The notes beneath the pieces were generated by a model. The model was not told the origin of the DNA, did no database searches, and worked only from the letters and a program-made list of their open reading frames with translations. Of a DNA stretch of 45,471 nt, positions 24,780-33,001 are shown in pieces; positions within the stretch are counted from its first letter, which is position 1; every line of letters begins with the position of its first letter. Source of the stretch: Akkermansia muciniphila. GTDB taxonomy: Bacteria; Verrucomicrobiota; Verrucomicrobiia; Limisphaerales; BJHT01. The stretch is from the NCBI GenBank assembly GCA_945861535.1, contig CAMAUZ010000067.1, forward strand, positions 1 through 45,471, read 5' to 3'. Made by a program: the position numbers and the translations under genes.

Positions 24780-25256
24780 TTACTGAGCCACGGTCTTGAC
24801 CACCTTCTGCGCCTCGTCGGCCATTAAGCTACAGCCGCAGCGGGTGGGATCATTTTCAGCCAAGGTTTTCTTGCCGACGGCGGCGAGTATGGGTCCGCCG
24901 GCCACGAGCTTCTTTGCCCGTGAATCGACACGCAGATTCAAGCCTTCCAGCGAGCGCGCGCCCAGCAGTTCCAGATCGCCCGGTTCGCCGAAGACGACCT
25001 CGTCCACGGTGAACGTGTCGCCGACGCGGATGATCGCAAAGCCCACGGCGCGGGTGATCTGCTGGCCGGTGGCGGTGACAAACGTGTAGTCCTTCTTCTC
25101 GCGGGAGACGCCCAGCTTGCTCAGCGTCGCCCCGTTGACCCAGGTGAATTCCGCACCGGTGTCCACGAGAAGCTTGGGAATCTCCACGGCTTTCTTGCGA
25201 TCACCGACGAGTTCTATCCGCGCATTCGTGTAAAAGGTGCCCATTCGCGTTTTCAC
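24780..25256 (-). CDS. Retropepsin-like aspartic protease with a SucC-derived C-terminal tail
   Basis: 158 residues from GTG 25256; GGA lies 5 bases upstream, and ATG 25244 ([12 protein letters not shown]) is an alternative. The single catalytic motif [12 protein letters not shown] is typical of clan AA retropepsin-like proteases, followed by the flap region [10 protein letters not shown] and the closing [16 protein letters not shown]. About 125 residues form the protease. The last 30 or so ([10 protein letters not shown], then [14 protein letters not shown]) copy the C-terminus of the neighbouring SucC ([25 protein letters not shown]). Such proteases act as homodimers; the substrate is unknown. 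It begins 9 bases after sucC and runs into TA pair 3. Confidence 0.85.
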   Translation of the reverse strand: MKTRMGTFYTNARIELVGDRKKAVEIPKLLVDTGAEFTWVNGATLSKLGVSREKKDYTFVTATGQQITRAVGFAIIRVGDTFTVDEVVFGEPGDLELLGARSLEGLNLRVDSRAKKLVAGGPILAAVGKKTLAENDPTRCGCSLMADEAQKVVKTVAQ

Positions 25257-25265
25257 AGTTCCATC

Positions 25266-26474
25266 TTATCCTTGGGCAACCGTCTTCACCACCTTCTGCG
25301 CCGCATCCGCCATCGAGTCCCCGGTGATGAGGGTGAGGCCGCTGTCGGCGAGTGTCTTCTTGCCGGCGAGGACGTTGTTGCCTTCGAGGCGGACGACGAG
25401 CGGGAGCCTGAGGCCGGTCTCCTTCACCGCGGCGACGATGCCGGTGGCGATGACGTTGCAGTCCATGATGCCGCCGAAAATGTTCACGAAGATCGCCTTC
25501 ACCGAGGGGTCGCTGAGGATGATCTTGAACGCGGCGGTGACCTGGTCTTTCGAGGCGCCACCGCCGACATCGAGGAAGTTCGCGGGGTTGGCGCCGAAGT
25601 GCTGGATGATGTCCATCGTGGCCATGGCGAGGCCCGCGCCATTGACGAGGCAGGCGATGGAGCCGTCGAGCTTGATGTAGTTCAGGTTGAACTTGCTGGC
25701 TTCGATTTCTAGGGGCGATTCCTCGGCGAGGTCGCGCATTTCCTGGATGTCCTTGTGGCGGTAGAGGGCGTTGTCATCGAGGCCGATCTTGGCATCCACG
25801 GCGATGAGCTTTTCCTTGCCGTCGGGGCCGACGCAGATGCAGAGGGGGTTGATCTCGACCATCGCGGCGTCGCATTCCCACCAGGTCTTGTAAACACCGG
25901 CGAGGAGCTTGCCGGCCTGGTTGGCGAGGTCGCCCTTGAGGCCGAGCGCGGCGGCGATCTTGCGGCCCTGCCAAGGCTGGAAACCGAGCGCGGGATCGAC
26001 GTGCTCCCTGATGATTTTCTCGGGCGTTTTCTCGGCGACTTCCTCGATGTCCACGCCGCCTTCGGTGCTGGCCATGATGAGCGGGCGCGAGTTGGCGCGG
26101 TCGAGGAGCACGGCGAGGTAGAACTCCTTCTTGATGTCCTCGGCGGCGGCGACGAGCACGGTGCTGACGACGCGGCCTTCGGGGCCGGTTTGTTTGGTGA
26201 TGAGCGTGTTGCCGAGCATAGCCTGGGCGTGCGCGGTGGCTTCGTCGGCGGACTTGCCGAGTTTCACGCCGCCTTTGAAGCCGTCTTTGAAGACGCCCTT
26301 GCCGCGGCCTCCGGCGTGAATCTGCGACTTGATGACGGCGAGCTTGTGGCCGGCGGCGAAGATTTTGTCCGCGGCGGCCTTCGCCTCTGCGACGGTCTTG
26401 CAGGGCTGGCCGGCGGGTACGGCGACGCCGTATTGAGCGAGGAGTTGTTTGGCTTGGTATTCGTGGATGTTCAC
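25266..26474 (-). CDS. sucC: Succinate-CoA ligase (ADP-forming) beta subunit
   Basis: 402 residues, of normal length. The ATP-grasp half begins [20 protein letters not shown] and contains [20 protein letters not shown]. The Mg-binding region has [16 protein letters not shown]. The C-terminal CoA-ligase half has [20 protein letters not shown] and [18 protein letters not shown]. It forms the heterodimer or heterotetramer with SucD in the TCA cycle. It is read after gltA and a four-helix-bundle gene. Its final 30 codons have a diverged copy at the end of the adjacent retropepsin-like gene. Confidence 0.97.
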   Translation of the reverse strand: MNIHEYQAKQLLAQYGVAVPAGQPCKTVAEAKAAADKIFAAGHKLAVIKSQIHAGGRGKGVFKDGFKGGVKLGKSADEATAHAQAMLGNTLITKQTGPEGRVVSTVLVAAAEDIKKEFYLAVLLDRANSRPLIMASTEGGVDIEEVAEKTPEKIIREHVDPALGFQPWQGRKIAAALGLKGDLANQAGKLLAGVYKTWWECDAAMVEINPLCICVGPDGKEKLIAVDAKIGLDDNALYRHKDIQEMRDLAEESPLEIEASKFNLNYIKLDGSIACLVNGAGLAMATMDIIQHFGANPANFLDVGGGASKDQVTAAFKIILSDPSVKAIFVNIFGGIMDCNVIATGIVAAVKETGLRLPLVVRLEGNNVLAGKKTLADSGLTLITGDSMADAAQKVVKTVAQG

Positions 26475-26484
26475 TTGGGAAGAT

Positions 26485-26520
26485 GTTTCGGGTTTGGGGT
26501 TGGGAGTTTCGAGTTGTTCA
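26485..26520 (+). repeat. Left arm of an inverted repeat flanking the four-helix-bundle gene
   Basis: GTTTCGGGTTTGGGGTTGGG with AGTTTCGAG matches the reverse complement of 26936-26968 at about 24 of 29 positions. It also contains the stop codon of the four-helix-bundle gene at 26518-26520. Confidence 0.72.
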
Positions 26521-26919
26521 GGTTGGTCGGCCGCGGAATTTTTGGCCGCGGATTTCGGTTTGTTGCAGGTATTTCATGAAGCCGCCGACTTTGCCGGCGA
26601 CCGCGGCGGTCTGGCTGTAGAGGCGTTGGAACTCGGACTGTGGCACGTAACCTTCGTCGAGGGCCGTGTAGAGGTGGTCTTGGACTTCGCCGCAGGAACC
26701 CTGTGAGTTGCTTAGGAACTGGACAAACTCCCGGTTGCCGCCTCGTTCAAATCCTTCGGCGATGTTGGCCGTAATGGAGATGGCGGCGCGACGAATCTGG
26801 TCACGCAACGGAAAGTCCTTGGCAAAGTCCCCTTTCTTGGAGGCGGCGTAGATGGCGCGTTTCAACTCCCGCCCCAACTGCCAGGCTTCGATGTCTTCAA
26901 ATCGGGTGATGCTGGCCAT
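26518..26919 (-). CDS. Four-helix-bundle protein (S23/IVS-encoded family)
   Basis: 133 residues. It begins MASITRFEDIEAWQLGRELK, the usual start of this family, followed by DFPLRDQIRRAAISITANIA and EGFERGGNREFVQFLSNSQG, then a third and fourth helix (GSCGEVQDHLYTALDEGYVP). Relatives are often encoded inside 23S rRNA intervening sequences or scattered through genomes next to short repeats. The biochemical role is unknown, although diversity-generating retroelements use a related protein as accessory. The gene lies between gltA and sucC, flanked by inverted repeats (26485-26520 and 26936-26968), which suggests that it moved there. Confidence 0.9.
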   Translation of the reverse strand: MASITRFEDIEAWQLGRELKRAIYAASKKGDFAKDFPLRDQIRRAAISITANIAEGFERGGNREFVQFLSNSQGSCGEVQDHLYTALDEGYVPQSEFQRLYSQTAAVAGKVGGFMKYLQQTEIRGQKFRGRPT

Positions 26920-26935
26920 GGCGTGCGTGGTTGCA

Positions 26936-26968
26936 GAACTTCAAATTCCAAACCCCAAACTCGAAACG
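26936..26968 (-). repeat. Right arm of an inverted repeat flanking the four-helix-bundle gene
   Basis: GAACTTCAAATTCCAAACCC with CAAACTCGAAACG is the near complement of 26485-26520. It lies between the start of the four-helix-bundle gene and the stop of gltA. Confidence 0.72.
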
Positions 26969-26969
26969 G

Positions 26970-28109
26970 CTAGCGTTGCTCGATCGGCACGACCTTCAAC
27001 CCGACCGGTCCGGTGTAGATGGACTGCGGGCGAATGAGGCGGTTGTCGGCGAGCTGTTCGAGCACGTTGGCGGTCCAGCCGCTGGTGCGGGCGATGGCGA
27101 AGATCGGGGTGAAGAGGTCGGTCGGGATGCCGAGCGAGAAGTAAACGGTGGCCGAGTAGAAATCCACGTTGGCGTGCAGTCCCTTCTTCGTGAGCATCAG
27201 GTCCGCGATGCGCTCGCTCATCTGAATCCACTTCGGGTCGCCGAGCTGGCTGCTGAGGATTTGCGCCATGCGCTTGAGGTGCGGCGCGCGGGGATCGAGC
27301 ACTTTGTACACGCGATGGCCGATGCCCATGATTTTCTTCTTCTGCGCCAGCGCGTCGTCGATGAAGGCGTCCACTTTGTCGAGCGAACCGATTTCCTGCA
27401 GCATCTTGATGACGCCTTCATTCGCGCCTCCGTGGAGCGGTCCCTTGAGCGTGCCGATGGCCGTGGTGATCGCCGAATACATGTCGCTCAGCGTGGCGAT
27501 GGTCACGCGCGCGCTAAAGGTCGAGGCGTTCATGCCGTGGTCGGCGTGGAGGACGTAGCAGACATCCATCGTCGCTTCCATTTCGCCGGTGGGCTTCGTG
27601 CCATTGATCATCCAGAGGAAGTTGGCCGCCTCGCCGAGTTTCGGGTCGGGCTGCACGAGGGGCAGCCCCTGCCGATAGCGGTGGAAAAAGGCGGTGACGA
27701 CGGGGATCTGCGCGATCAGGCGGAGCGCTTTGCGACGCTGCGAATGTTGCGAGTCATCTTCGGCCGTGGTGTCGAAACAGCCGAGCGCGCTGACCGCCGT
27801 GCGGATGGCGTGCATCGGCGGCGTGGTCTTCGGCAGGGTCTCGATGATGTCGATGATGCCCTTGGGCAGATCACGGAAGCCCGCGAGCGTGACCTTCAGT
27901 TCGTCGAGTTCCTTGCGGCTCGGCAGGTGGTTGTGATGGAGCAGGTGGACGACCTCCTCGTAGCTCACTTTGCCGGCCAGTTCGTCAATGTTGTAGCCGC
28001 AGTAAACTAACTGGCCGATGTCGCCACGGACATCGCTTAGGCGGGTCGAGGCGGCGACGACGCCTTCGAGGCCTTTGGTCGGAGTGGCAGGGGTGGCGGG
28101 GGTGGTCAT
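26970..28109 (-). CDS. gltA: Citrate synthase
   Basis: Condenses oxaloacetate and acetyl-CoA to citrate in the TCA cycle. The 379 residues are in the range of the shorter, dimeric citrate synthases. The active-site triad is present: His226 (LKGPLHGGANEGV), His265 (MGIGHRVYKVLDPR) and Asp316 (GLHANVDFYSATVY). Further conserved segments are VLHADHGMNASTFSARV (about 187-203) and IFAIARTSGWTANVLEQ near the end. It is the first gene of the interrupted gltA-sucC-sucD operon and is preceded by a clear sigma70-type promoter. 2-methylcitrate synthase is an alternative within the family, but the succinyl-CoA ligase neighbours favour citrate synthase. Confidence 0.95.
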   Translation of the reverse strand: MTTPATPATPTKGLEGVVAASTRLSDVRGDIGQLVYCGYNIDELAGKVSYEEVVHLLHHNHLPSRKELDELKVTLAGFRDLPKGIIDIIETLPKTTPPMHAIRTAVSALGCFDTTAEDDSQHSQRRKALRLIAQIPVVTAFFHRYRQGLPLVQPDPKLGEAANFLWMINGTKPTGEMEATMDVCYVLHADHGMNASTFSARVTIATLSDMYSAITTAIGTLKGPLHGGANEGVIKMLQEIGSLDKVDAFIDDALAQKKKIMGIGHRVYKVLDPRAPHLKRMAQILSSQLGDPKWIQMSERIADLMLTKKGLHANVDFYSATVYFSLGIPTDLFTPIFAIARTSGWTANVLEQLADNRLIRPQSIYTGPVGLKVVPIEQR

Positions 28110-28169
28110 GCGGTTGAAAATGTTACGTTTAGGGCGGTGGGGCGGTTTTCGCCCGGCAAATGCGGCGCG

Positions 28170-28198
28170 AATCTAGGTACGGGTCGGGGGAGCGTCAA
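28170..28198 (-). promoter_or_regulatory. Sigma70-type promoter for gltA operon
   Basis: On the minus strand TTGACG (28193-28198), a 17-base spacer and TAGATT (28170-28175) match the consensus well. The predicted start would be near 28163, giving a leader of about 54 bases before the gltA ATG at 28109. Confidence 0.68.
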
Positions 28199-28299
28199 CG
28201 GATTTCACCGGTTCCTTTTTTTGGCGCGCGCGAAATCGTTTCGCGCCGGGTAAGAGCGCGGAATGGCCCGGTAAAACGGCCTTACAACGCACTTTTGGA

Positions 28300-28337
28300 G
28301 AAAAATAAAAAACGCCGTCCAGCAGGGCCGGACGGCG
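28300..28337 (-). terminator. Rho-independent terminator after the HAD phosphatase gene
   Basis: On the minus strand an 8-bp GC-rich stem (CGCCGTCC and GGACGGCG with a 9-base loop, 28313-28337) is followed by TTTTTTATTTTT. It lies about 40 bases after the stop of the gene ending at 28380 and separates that gene from the gltA promoter. Confidence 0.85.
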
Positions 28338-28379
28338 CGGGAAAATCGCTCGTGCGACTAGTTCTTGGTCTGTGCTCGG

Positions 28380-29264
28380 TCAGTGCTTCCAGTGCGGATG
28401 CTCGGGCAGACTGGCGTCAAATTCATGCACCAATCCGGCTTCGTAGGCACCGGCGTAGGTGCCCGCGAAGAAGCGGTCGAGCGCTTCCTTGAAGAGGCGT
28501 TCCCAGGAGGCTTCTTCGTTGCCGGGGACGATGGGGAAGAACAGCGCTTTGTTGCCCTTGGCGGCTTTGAAATCTCCCGGCGCGTCGCCGATCATGAGGA
28601 TTTTCTCGGGCGCGTACTTGGGGGCGGCGGCGTATTTGATGTGCTCGGTCTTGGTGCCCATTTCCTGGCCGGCGATGATCTTGACGAAGCCGTCGATCCC
28701 GTGCTCGGACCATTCGCGCTTGAGGGCGTCGGCGGGTGTTTGGGAGATGCACATGCAGTCGGCCAGCGCGGTCATTTTCTCCAACGTCTCGCGCACGAGC
28801 GGGAAGGGCGGCACGCCGTGGACGATGTCTTCGACCGCCTTGTTGACGGCGTCGGACCAGACCTTGATGTGGGCCAGTGACTGGTTGCCGCCCTTGACCT
28901 CGTTGTTGAGCGTGGCGTTGCCGAGCTTGGTTTCGCGCTTGATCCATTCCTCCAGCCCGGTGATGTCGGGCATCTTCACATGGCGGGCCTGCACCTGCGG
29001 GCGGACGCCGAGCAGCTTGATCGCGCGGACGAGCGCGGGGAAGCGGTTCGCGCCCCGGTCCTTGGAGTAGAGATTTACGAATTCCCACACCTCGCGGGCG
29101 TATTTGCTGACCGCCTGCAGGTGGAAGTTTTTGATGAACATCGGCGTGAAGCACTCCTTGTGCTTGATTTCCATGCTGTCGAAAATGCAGCCGTCGGAAT
29201 CGATGCCGATGAAGAATTCTTTGGTCGGGGTGAAGTCGCGGAGAACTTGTGCTGGATCGCTCAT
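28380..29264 (-). CDS. HAD-superfamily hydrolase (phosphatase)
   Basis: 294 residues from ATG 29264 (MSDPAQVLRDFTPTKEF); the frame stays open far upstream, but only over palindromic DNA. Motif I is IGIDSDGCIFDS with nucleophile Asp22 and acid/base Asp24. Motif II is MCISQTP. The conserved Lys is probably in the MGTKTEHIKYA region, and motif IV is ILMIGDAPGDFKAAKGN. The cap is a large insertion between motifs I and II. Substrate unknown; the fold is closest to small-molecule phosphatases. It is followed by a strong terminator and preceded by a palindromic repeat element. Confidence 0.85.
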   Translation of the reverse strand: MSDPAQVLRDFTPTKEFFIGIDSDGCIFDSMEIKHKECFTPMFIKNFHLQAVSKYAREVWEFVNLYSKDRGANRFPALVRAIKLLGVRPQVQARHVKMPDITGLEEWIKRETKLGNATLNNEVKGGNQSLAHIKVWSDAVNKAVEDIVHGVPPFPLVRETLEKMTALADCMCISQTPADALKREWSEHGIDGFVKIIAGQEMGTKTEHIKYAAAPKYAPEKILMIGDAPGDFKAAKGNKALFFPIVPGNEEASWERLFKEALDRFFAGTYAGAYEAGLVHEFDASLPEHPHWKH

Positions 29265-29375
29265 AAAAATAGGGCGGGACGTTGGCGGCGAAGCGAAGGG
29301 TGAGTCAAACACGTTTTTGGCGCGGCGGAGGAAGGGGGCGCAGCTTGATCCTCCCCCGCAAATGGCACTGGGGTG

Positions 29376-29475
29376 GCGCGGGGCCTTTACGCCGCTGCAG
29401 CGTCCACACGCCGCCAGGACATGCGATTCGCCCAGGTCTGCACGGACGCTGAAGCGGCCTGAAGGCCGCGCCCCG
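29376..29475. repeat. Inverted-repeat element between tmk and the HAD gene
   Basis: GCGCGGGGCCTTTACGCCGC with TGCAGCGTCC at the left pairs with GGACGCTGAAGCGGCCTGAA with GGCCGCGCCCC at the right. Its CGGCCTGAAGGCCG core resembles the element at 10833-11022. No coding potential was recognised. Confidence 0.72.
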
Positions 29476-29508
29476 GGGCGAGTGTCAGGCTGCGCCCGGC
29501 CCTGACCA

Positions 29509-30159
29509 TCACGCGCCGCTGTCCCCCACGAGCGGGGCCACGAGCGCCCAGATTTGTTCGCTGACGGCGGGAATGGTGGCGGTGGCGGTGATGAGCTTGA
29601 CGCGGTGCGGTTCGGCGGCGGCGATGGCAAGGAAGCCCGCTTCGACGCGCTCGAAAAAAGCGACGTCGGATTCCTCGAACCGATCGCGCACCGGCCCCGA
29701 GACGGCATTGCGACTGGCGCGGCGTTGTTCGCTGACCGTCTGCGGCAAATGCAAGAAGAGTGTCAGGTCAGGTCGGGTTGGGCCGACTGCGAACGCAATG
29801 ATTTCACGGACTCGCTGCGGATCCAGGCCGCGACCGTAGCCTTGATAGGCGGTGGTGGAATCGTAGAAGCGGTCGCACAGCACGATCTCGCCGGCGGCCA
29901 GCGCGGGGCGGATGATTTCGCGCACGAGCTGCGCGCGGCTGGCATTCATCAGCAACAGTTCCGCCTCGGCGGTCATCGCGTGGTTGTGCGGGCTGTGCTT
30001 GAGGGTGTGGCGGATTTCCTCGCCAATGGGGGTGCCGCCGGGTTCGCGGAGCTGGCGGACCGTTAAGCCGGCGGCACGGAGTCGCGCGGCGAGAATCTCG
30101 ATCTGCGTGGATTTTCCGCCCCCCTCGGTGCCTTCAAACGTGATGAACCAACCCTTCAT
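29509..30159 (-). CDS. tmk: Thymidylate kinase
   Basis: Phosphorylates dTMP to dTDP with ATP. The 216 residues are a usual length. The P-loop is FEGTEGGGKSTQ (about 8-19). The substrate-binding REPGGTPIGEEIR follows at about 40, and the DR(Y/F) motif is DRFYDSTTAYQGYGR (about 96-110). The C-terminal lid region carries basic residues (RNAVSGPVRDRFEE). It starts 18 bases after the stop of the DUF1573-cytochrome gene, so the two are probably co-transcribed. Confidence 0.96.
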   Translation of the reverse strand: MKGWFITFEGTEGGGKSTQIEILAARLRAAGLTVRQLREPGGTPIGEEIRHTLKHSPHNHAMTAEAELLLMNASRAQLVREIIRPALAAGEIVLCDRFYDSTTAYQGYGRGLDPQRVREIIAFAVGPTRPDLTLFLHLPQTVSEQRRASRNAVSGPVRDRFEESDVAFFERVEAGFLAIAAAEPHRVKLITATATIPAVSEQIWALVAPLVGDSGA

Positions 30160-30177
30160 CGGCCGGAAAATCTCCGG

Positions 30178-31092
30178 CTAGTTTTTGCCTTGGGGCGGCA
30201 CGGGCGGCGCGGGAGGCAGGGGCGGCACGGAGCCGGGATTTTGCGCCACCGGCAGATTGCGCGTGCCGAGGAAGGCCGCCGGTCGCGACGGAATGGTTTT
30301 GGCGAGATAAGCGGAGAGCGACTCGATCTGTTCGGGCGAGAGCGGGCCGCCGAGGTTTTTGGCGAAGGCCGGCATGAGCGAGTTGGGTTTGCCGCTGGCG
30401 GTCCAGAATTTCCAGTACTCGTAGTTGGTGGGGTGCTTGAGCGTGTGCAGGTCGGGCACCATGCCGGCGCGGTGCGGCCCGTCGTGGCAGATGGCGCAGG
30501 CAGCCGTGTAGAGTTCCTTGCCCATTTTGCCGCGCGCGGGTTCGACGTGGCATCGGGCGCAATCGCCTTTGAAGACGGCCTGCCGGTCGTTCATCGCCAC
30601 CAGCATGTTGCGTTGGCGGTTCATGTCCACGCCGGACGGGGCTTGGGCGGGGGCGGCCGGCTCGGGAATGTTGACGCGGATAATGAGCGGCTTGTAGCCC
30701 GCTGACGTGTCGAGCGTGATGCTCTTGGTGAGCACGCCCCACTTGTTCCGCAGGTCCACGTTCACTTTGACTTCACCACGTTCACCGGGTGCCAGATTCC
30801 ACGGCTTGCTGGGCAGGCTCGCCACGGTGCAGCCGCAAGAACTGTTGACCGCTTTGACGACCACCGGTGCCGGGGACGTGTTGGTCAGCGCAAAAGTAAA
30901 CACACTGGTCTCCTGTCCCACCTTCGCATCTTGCGTTTTCATCGTCGCGTCGAACGCCAACGGGAACGGCGGTTCGGCGGGCGGCGGCGGGATGACCAGG
31001 ACCTGGCCGGGAGCCTGCGCCCGTAGGGCGGACGTGCAGCACGGACTGAATTGAACCAACATTACCGCGATAATGACCAGCAATTGCCTCAT
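30178..31092 (-). CDS. Exported DUF1573-cytochrome c fusion protein
   Basis: 304 residues from ATG 31092 (MRQLLVIIAVMLVQFSPC), with a signal peptide. A DUF1573 Ig-like domain occupies about residues 50-130 (FALTNTSPAPVVVKAVNSSC then GCTVASLPSKPWNLAPGERG). The second half carries two haem-binding motifs, CARCH (about 175) and CAICH (about 195), and an SLMPAF stretch that could provide a Met axial ligand. A role in periplasmic electron transfer is likely, with no defined partner visible here. DUF1573 is often found in exported proteins of this phylum. It is followed closely by tmk. Confidence 0.85.
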   Translation of the reverse strand: MRQLLVIIAVMLVQFSPCCTSALRAQAPGQVLVIPPPPAEPPFPLAFDATMKTQDAKVGQETSVFTFALTNTSPAPVVVKAVNSSCGCTVASLPSKPWNLAPGERGEVKVNVDLRNKWGVLTKSITLDTSAGYKPLIIRVNIPEPAAPAQAPSGVDMNRQRNMLVAMNDRQAVFKGDCARCHVEPARGKMGKELYTAACAICHDGPHRAGMVPDLHTLKHPTNYEYWKFWTASGKPNSLMPAFAKNLGGPLSPEQIESLSAYLAKTIPSRPAAFLGTRNLPVAQNPGSVPPLPPAPPVPPQGKN

Positions 31093-31430
31093 GGGCGGGC
31101 ACCGTACCACGCGAAGGTCGGAATGAAAGATGGATTTTGGCCGTCGGTGGCTTTTTGCGGGTGAACTGCCGGTTTGCAGGGATGGGCGGGTTGACGGGTG
31201 TCGCGAAGGGATCGTAGGGAGGCACCCGTGGAACGGACGGCGTGGGCGGAGTTCGCGGTGCCGATTCAACCCACCTCGCGATCCCTTTCAGCCGCCCCGG
31301 CGTGACTGGCGTGGTGGTCGCACGATCTTGCGCCGGATCAGAGGGCGGCGCTCGTGCTGATCTGCCGGGCGTGGTGCGGTGCGTGGCTGCGCCGCGGATT
31401 TCGCGATTTTGCCCAAAGTGAACCTCGCCG
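31093..31430. other. Intergenic region between divergent genes, no gene recognised
   Basis: About 340 bases between the cytochrome gene and the rpsT promoter. A hairpin-forming pair (GCGAAGGGATCG and CGCGATCCCTTTC, about 31203-31286) is the only structure noted. No convincing coding frame was seen. Confidence 0.45.
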
Positions 31431-31458
31431 TTGACAAGCCTCGCGCGTTCGCTAGCGT
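31431..31458 (+). promoter_or_regulatory. Probable sigma70-type promoter for rpsT
   Basis: A consensus -35 box TTGACA (31431-31436) is followed after 16 bases by TAGCGT (31453-31458). Transcription would start near 31465, about 25 bases before the ATG. Confidence 0.55.
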
Positions 31459-31489
31459 GGCGGCCCTTTATTTGATACTGCACTAAATT

Positions 31490-31753
31490 ATGCCGAATAC
31501 GAAGTCAGCCGAACGCCGCACGCGCAGCAATGCCCGCAAGCAAGTAGTCAATCACACCCGCAAGGCCAATCTCAAAACCATCGAGCGGACTTATCTGTCG
31601 CTGGTCAAGGAAGGTAAGAAGCCCGAGGCCGCCACGTCGCTGCGCGAAGTCGCCTCGCTGCTCGACAAAGCCGCCAAGACCGGCGTGATGCACAAGGGCA
31701 CGACCGACCGCAAGAAATCGCGGCTGACCCTTATGCTCAACACGCTGAAGTAA
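31490..31753 (+). CDS. rpsT: 30S ribosomal protein S20
   Basis: 87 residues, the normal length (MPNTKSAERRTRSNARKQVV). Strongly basic and helical, with the characteristic NHTRKANLKTIERTYLSLVK, a middle helix and the end KKSRLTLMLNTLK. S20 binds 16S rRNA early in 30S assembly. The gene is single, with its own promoter and a strong terminator, as is usual for rpsT. Confidence 0.97.
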   Translation: MPNTKSAERRTRSNARKQVVNHTRKANLKTIERTYLSLVKEGKKPEAATSLREVASLLDKAAKTGVMHKGTTDRKKSRLTLMLNTLK

Positions 31754-31775
31754 TCCTTTCGCCTACTTTTCCCCG

Positions 31776-31811
31776 GCTGACGCACGGAGCGATCCGTGCG
31801 TCAGCTTTTTT
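31776..31811 (+). terminator. Rho-independent terminator of rpsT, overlapping the lpxD stop codon
   Basis: A perfect 12-bp stem (GCTGACGCACGG and CCGTGCGTCAGC, 6-base loop) at 31776-31805 is followed by TTTTTT (31806-31811). The right arm contains the lpxD stop codon of the opposite strand (31801-31803). On the minus strand only purines precede it and no U-tract follows, so it works mainly for rpsT. Confidence 0.92.
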
Positions 31812-32850
31812 CCGGTCCGGCGTCCGCTGCCGCGGCCGTTTCGATCCCGAGCCGCTGTTCGAGGGCGCGGGTGCGGCGGAGCAATTCCGGCAGTTGGGCA
31901 AGTGCCAGAAGCTGCCGTTTCATCTGCCGGTCGGGCAGGGCAGGGGAGCCAAACCATTTCGCGCCGGCCGGCATGTCGTGCATGACGCCCGACTGCGCCG
32001 TCACTGTCGCGCCGTCACCAATTTTGCGGTGCCCCGCAATTCCTGACTGTCCGGCCAGCGTGACGTAATTCCCCAACTGCGTGCTGCCGGCGACGCCGAC
32101 CTGCGCAACCAGCAGACAGTGCTCGCCGATCACGACGTTGTGGCCGAGCTGCACGAGATTGTCGATTTTCGTGCCCCGCCCGATCACCGTCGGCCCGAGC
32201 GCGCCGCGATCGATGGTCACGTTGGCGCCGATCTCCACGTCGTCGCCGATGATCACGTTGCCCACCTGCGGCACCTTGCGATGCACGCCGCCGTCGAGCA
32301 CGTAGCCGTAGCCATCGGAGCCAATCACAGTGCCGGCATGGATGCGCACGCGTCGGCCGATCTCCGTGCGGGGATAAAGGGTCACCTGCGGAAACAGCCG
32401 TACGTCCTCGGCGAGCCGGCAGTCCGGGCCGACGTGATTGTTGCCGACCAGCACGCAACGCGGACCGATCACGCAGTGCGCGCCGACCACGCAGTGCGGC
32501 CCCACCGTCGCCGTCGCGTCGATCTGCGCCGTGGCGTCCACGACTGCGAGTGGATGAATCCCGGCGGCGTAAGTCGGCTCCGGGAAAAACAGTGGCAGCG
32601 CCTGCGCAAAGGCCAGCCGCGCCTGCGGCACGCGGATCAAGGTCTTGCGCTCCGAACGCCGGTCGCCATCCACCAAGATGGCCGTGGCCGCGCTGCGCTC
32701 GGCGTGCGCAAAATACACGTCGTTCTCCGCGAATGTCAGGTCGCCAGCCTTCGCCGTTGTCGCGGGAGAAAACCCCGTGAGCGGCAGCGCGCCGTCACCC
32801 ACCACGCTCCCGCCCAGTTTTCCGGCAATTTCCGCAACGGTGTAAGGCAT
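31801..32850 (-). CDS. lpxD: UDP-3-O-acylglucosamine N-acyltransferase
   Basis: Adds the second, amide- or ester-linked acyl chain in lipid A synthesis using acyl-ACP. 349 residues, as expected. The N-terminal uridine-binding domain has [20 protein letters not shown]. Left-handed beta-helix hexapeptides run from about residue 105 ([20 protein letters not shown]). The catalytic His lies in [14 protein letters not shown] (about 237-250), followed by [20 protein letters not shown]. The C-terminal helical extension is typical. It is preceded by panD in the same direction with a 151-base gap. Its stop lies within the rpsT terminator stem. Confidence 0.96.
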   Translation of the reverse strand: MPYTVAEIAGKLGGSVVGDGALPLTGFSPATTAKAGDLTFAENDVYFAHAERSAATAILVDGDRRSERKTLIRVPQARLAFAQALPLFFPEPTYAAGIHPLAVVDATAQIDATATVGPHCVVGAHCVIGPRCVLVGNNHVGPDCRLAEDVRLFPQVTLYPRTEIGRRVRIHAGTVIGSDGYGYVLDGGVHRKVPQVGNVIIGDDVEIGANVTIDRGALGPTVIGRGTKIDNLVQLGHNVVIGEHCLLVAQVGVAGSTQLGNYVTLAGQSGIAGHRKIGDGATVTAQSGVMHDMPAGAKWFGSPALPDRQMKRQLLALAQLPELLRRTRALEQRLGIETAAAADAGPEKS

Positions 32851-33001
32851 GAAATTTTTTTGTTGGTTAAGCTATTGCTGACTCCGATTCCGAATCGCTC
32901 GTACCCGGAGGATTGGCAGCGAACCCGCCAACCGCGCTGCGAATCGGCGCGGTGGGCCGGGCCGCCGCCCGCGTTCGCCCGCTAAATCCCCCGCGCATTG
33001 A

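Noticed and set aside
28140-28380. Possible tRNA gene near the HAD terminator
   Set aside because: No cloverleaf or CCA end could be built. The sequence is explained by the gltA promoter and a rho-independent terminator.
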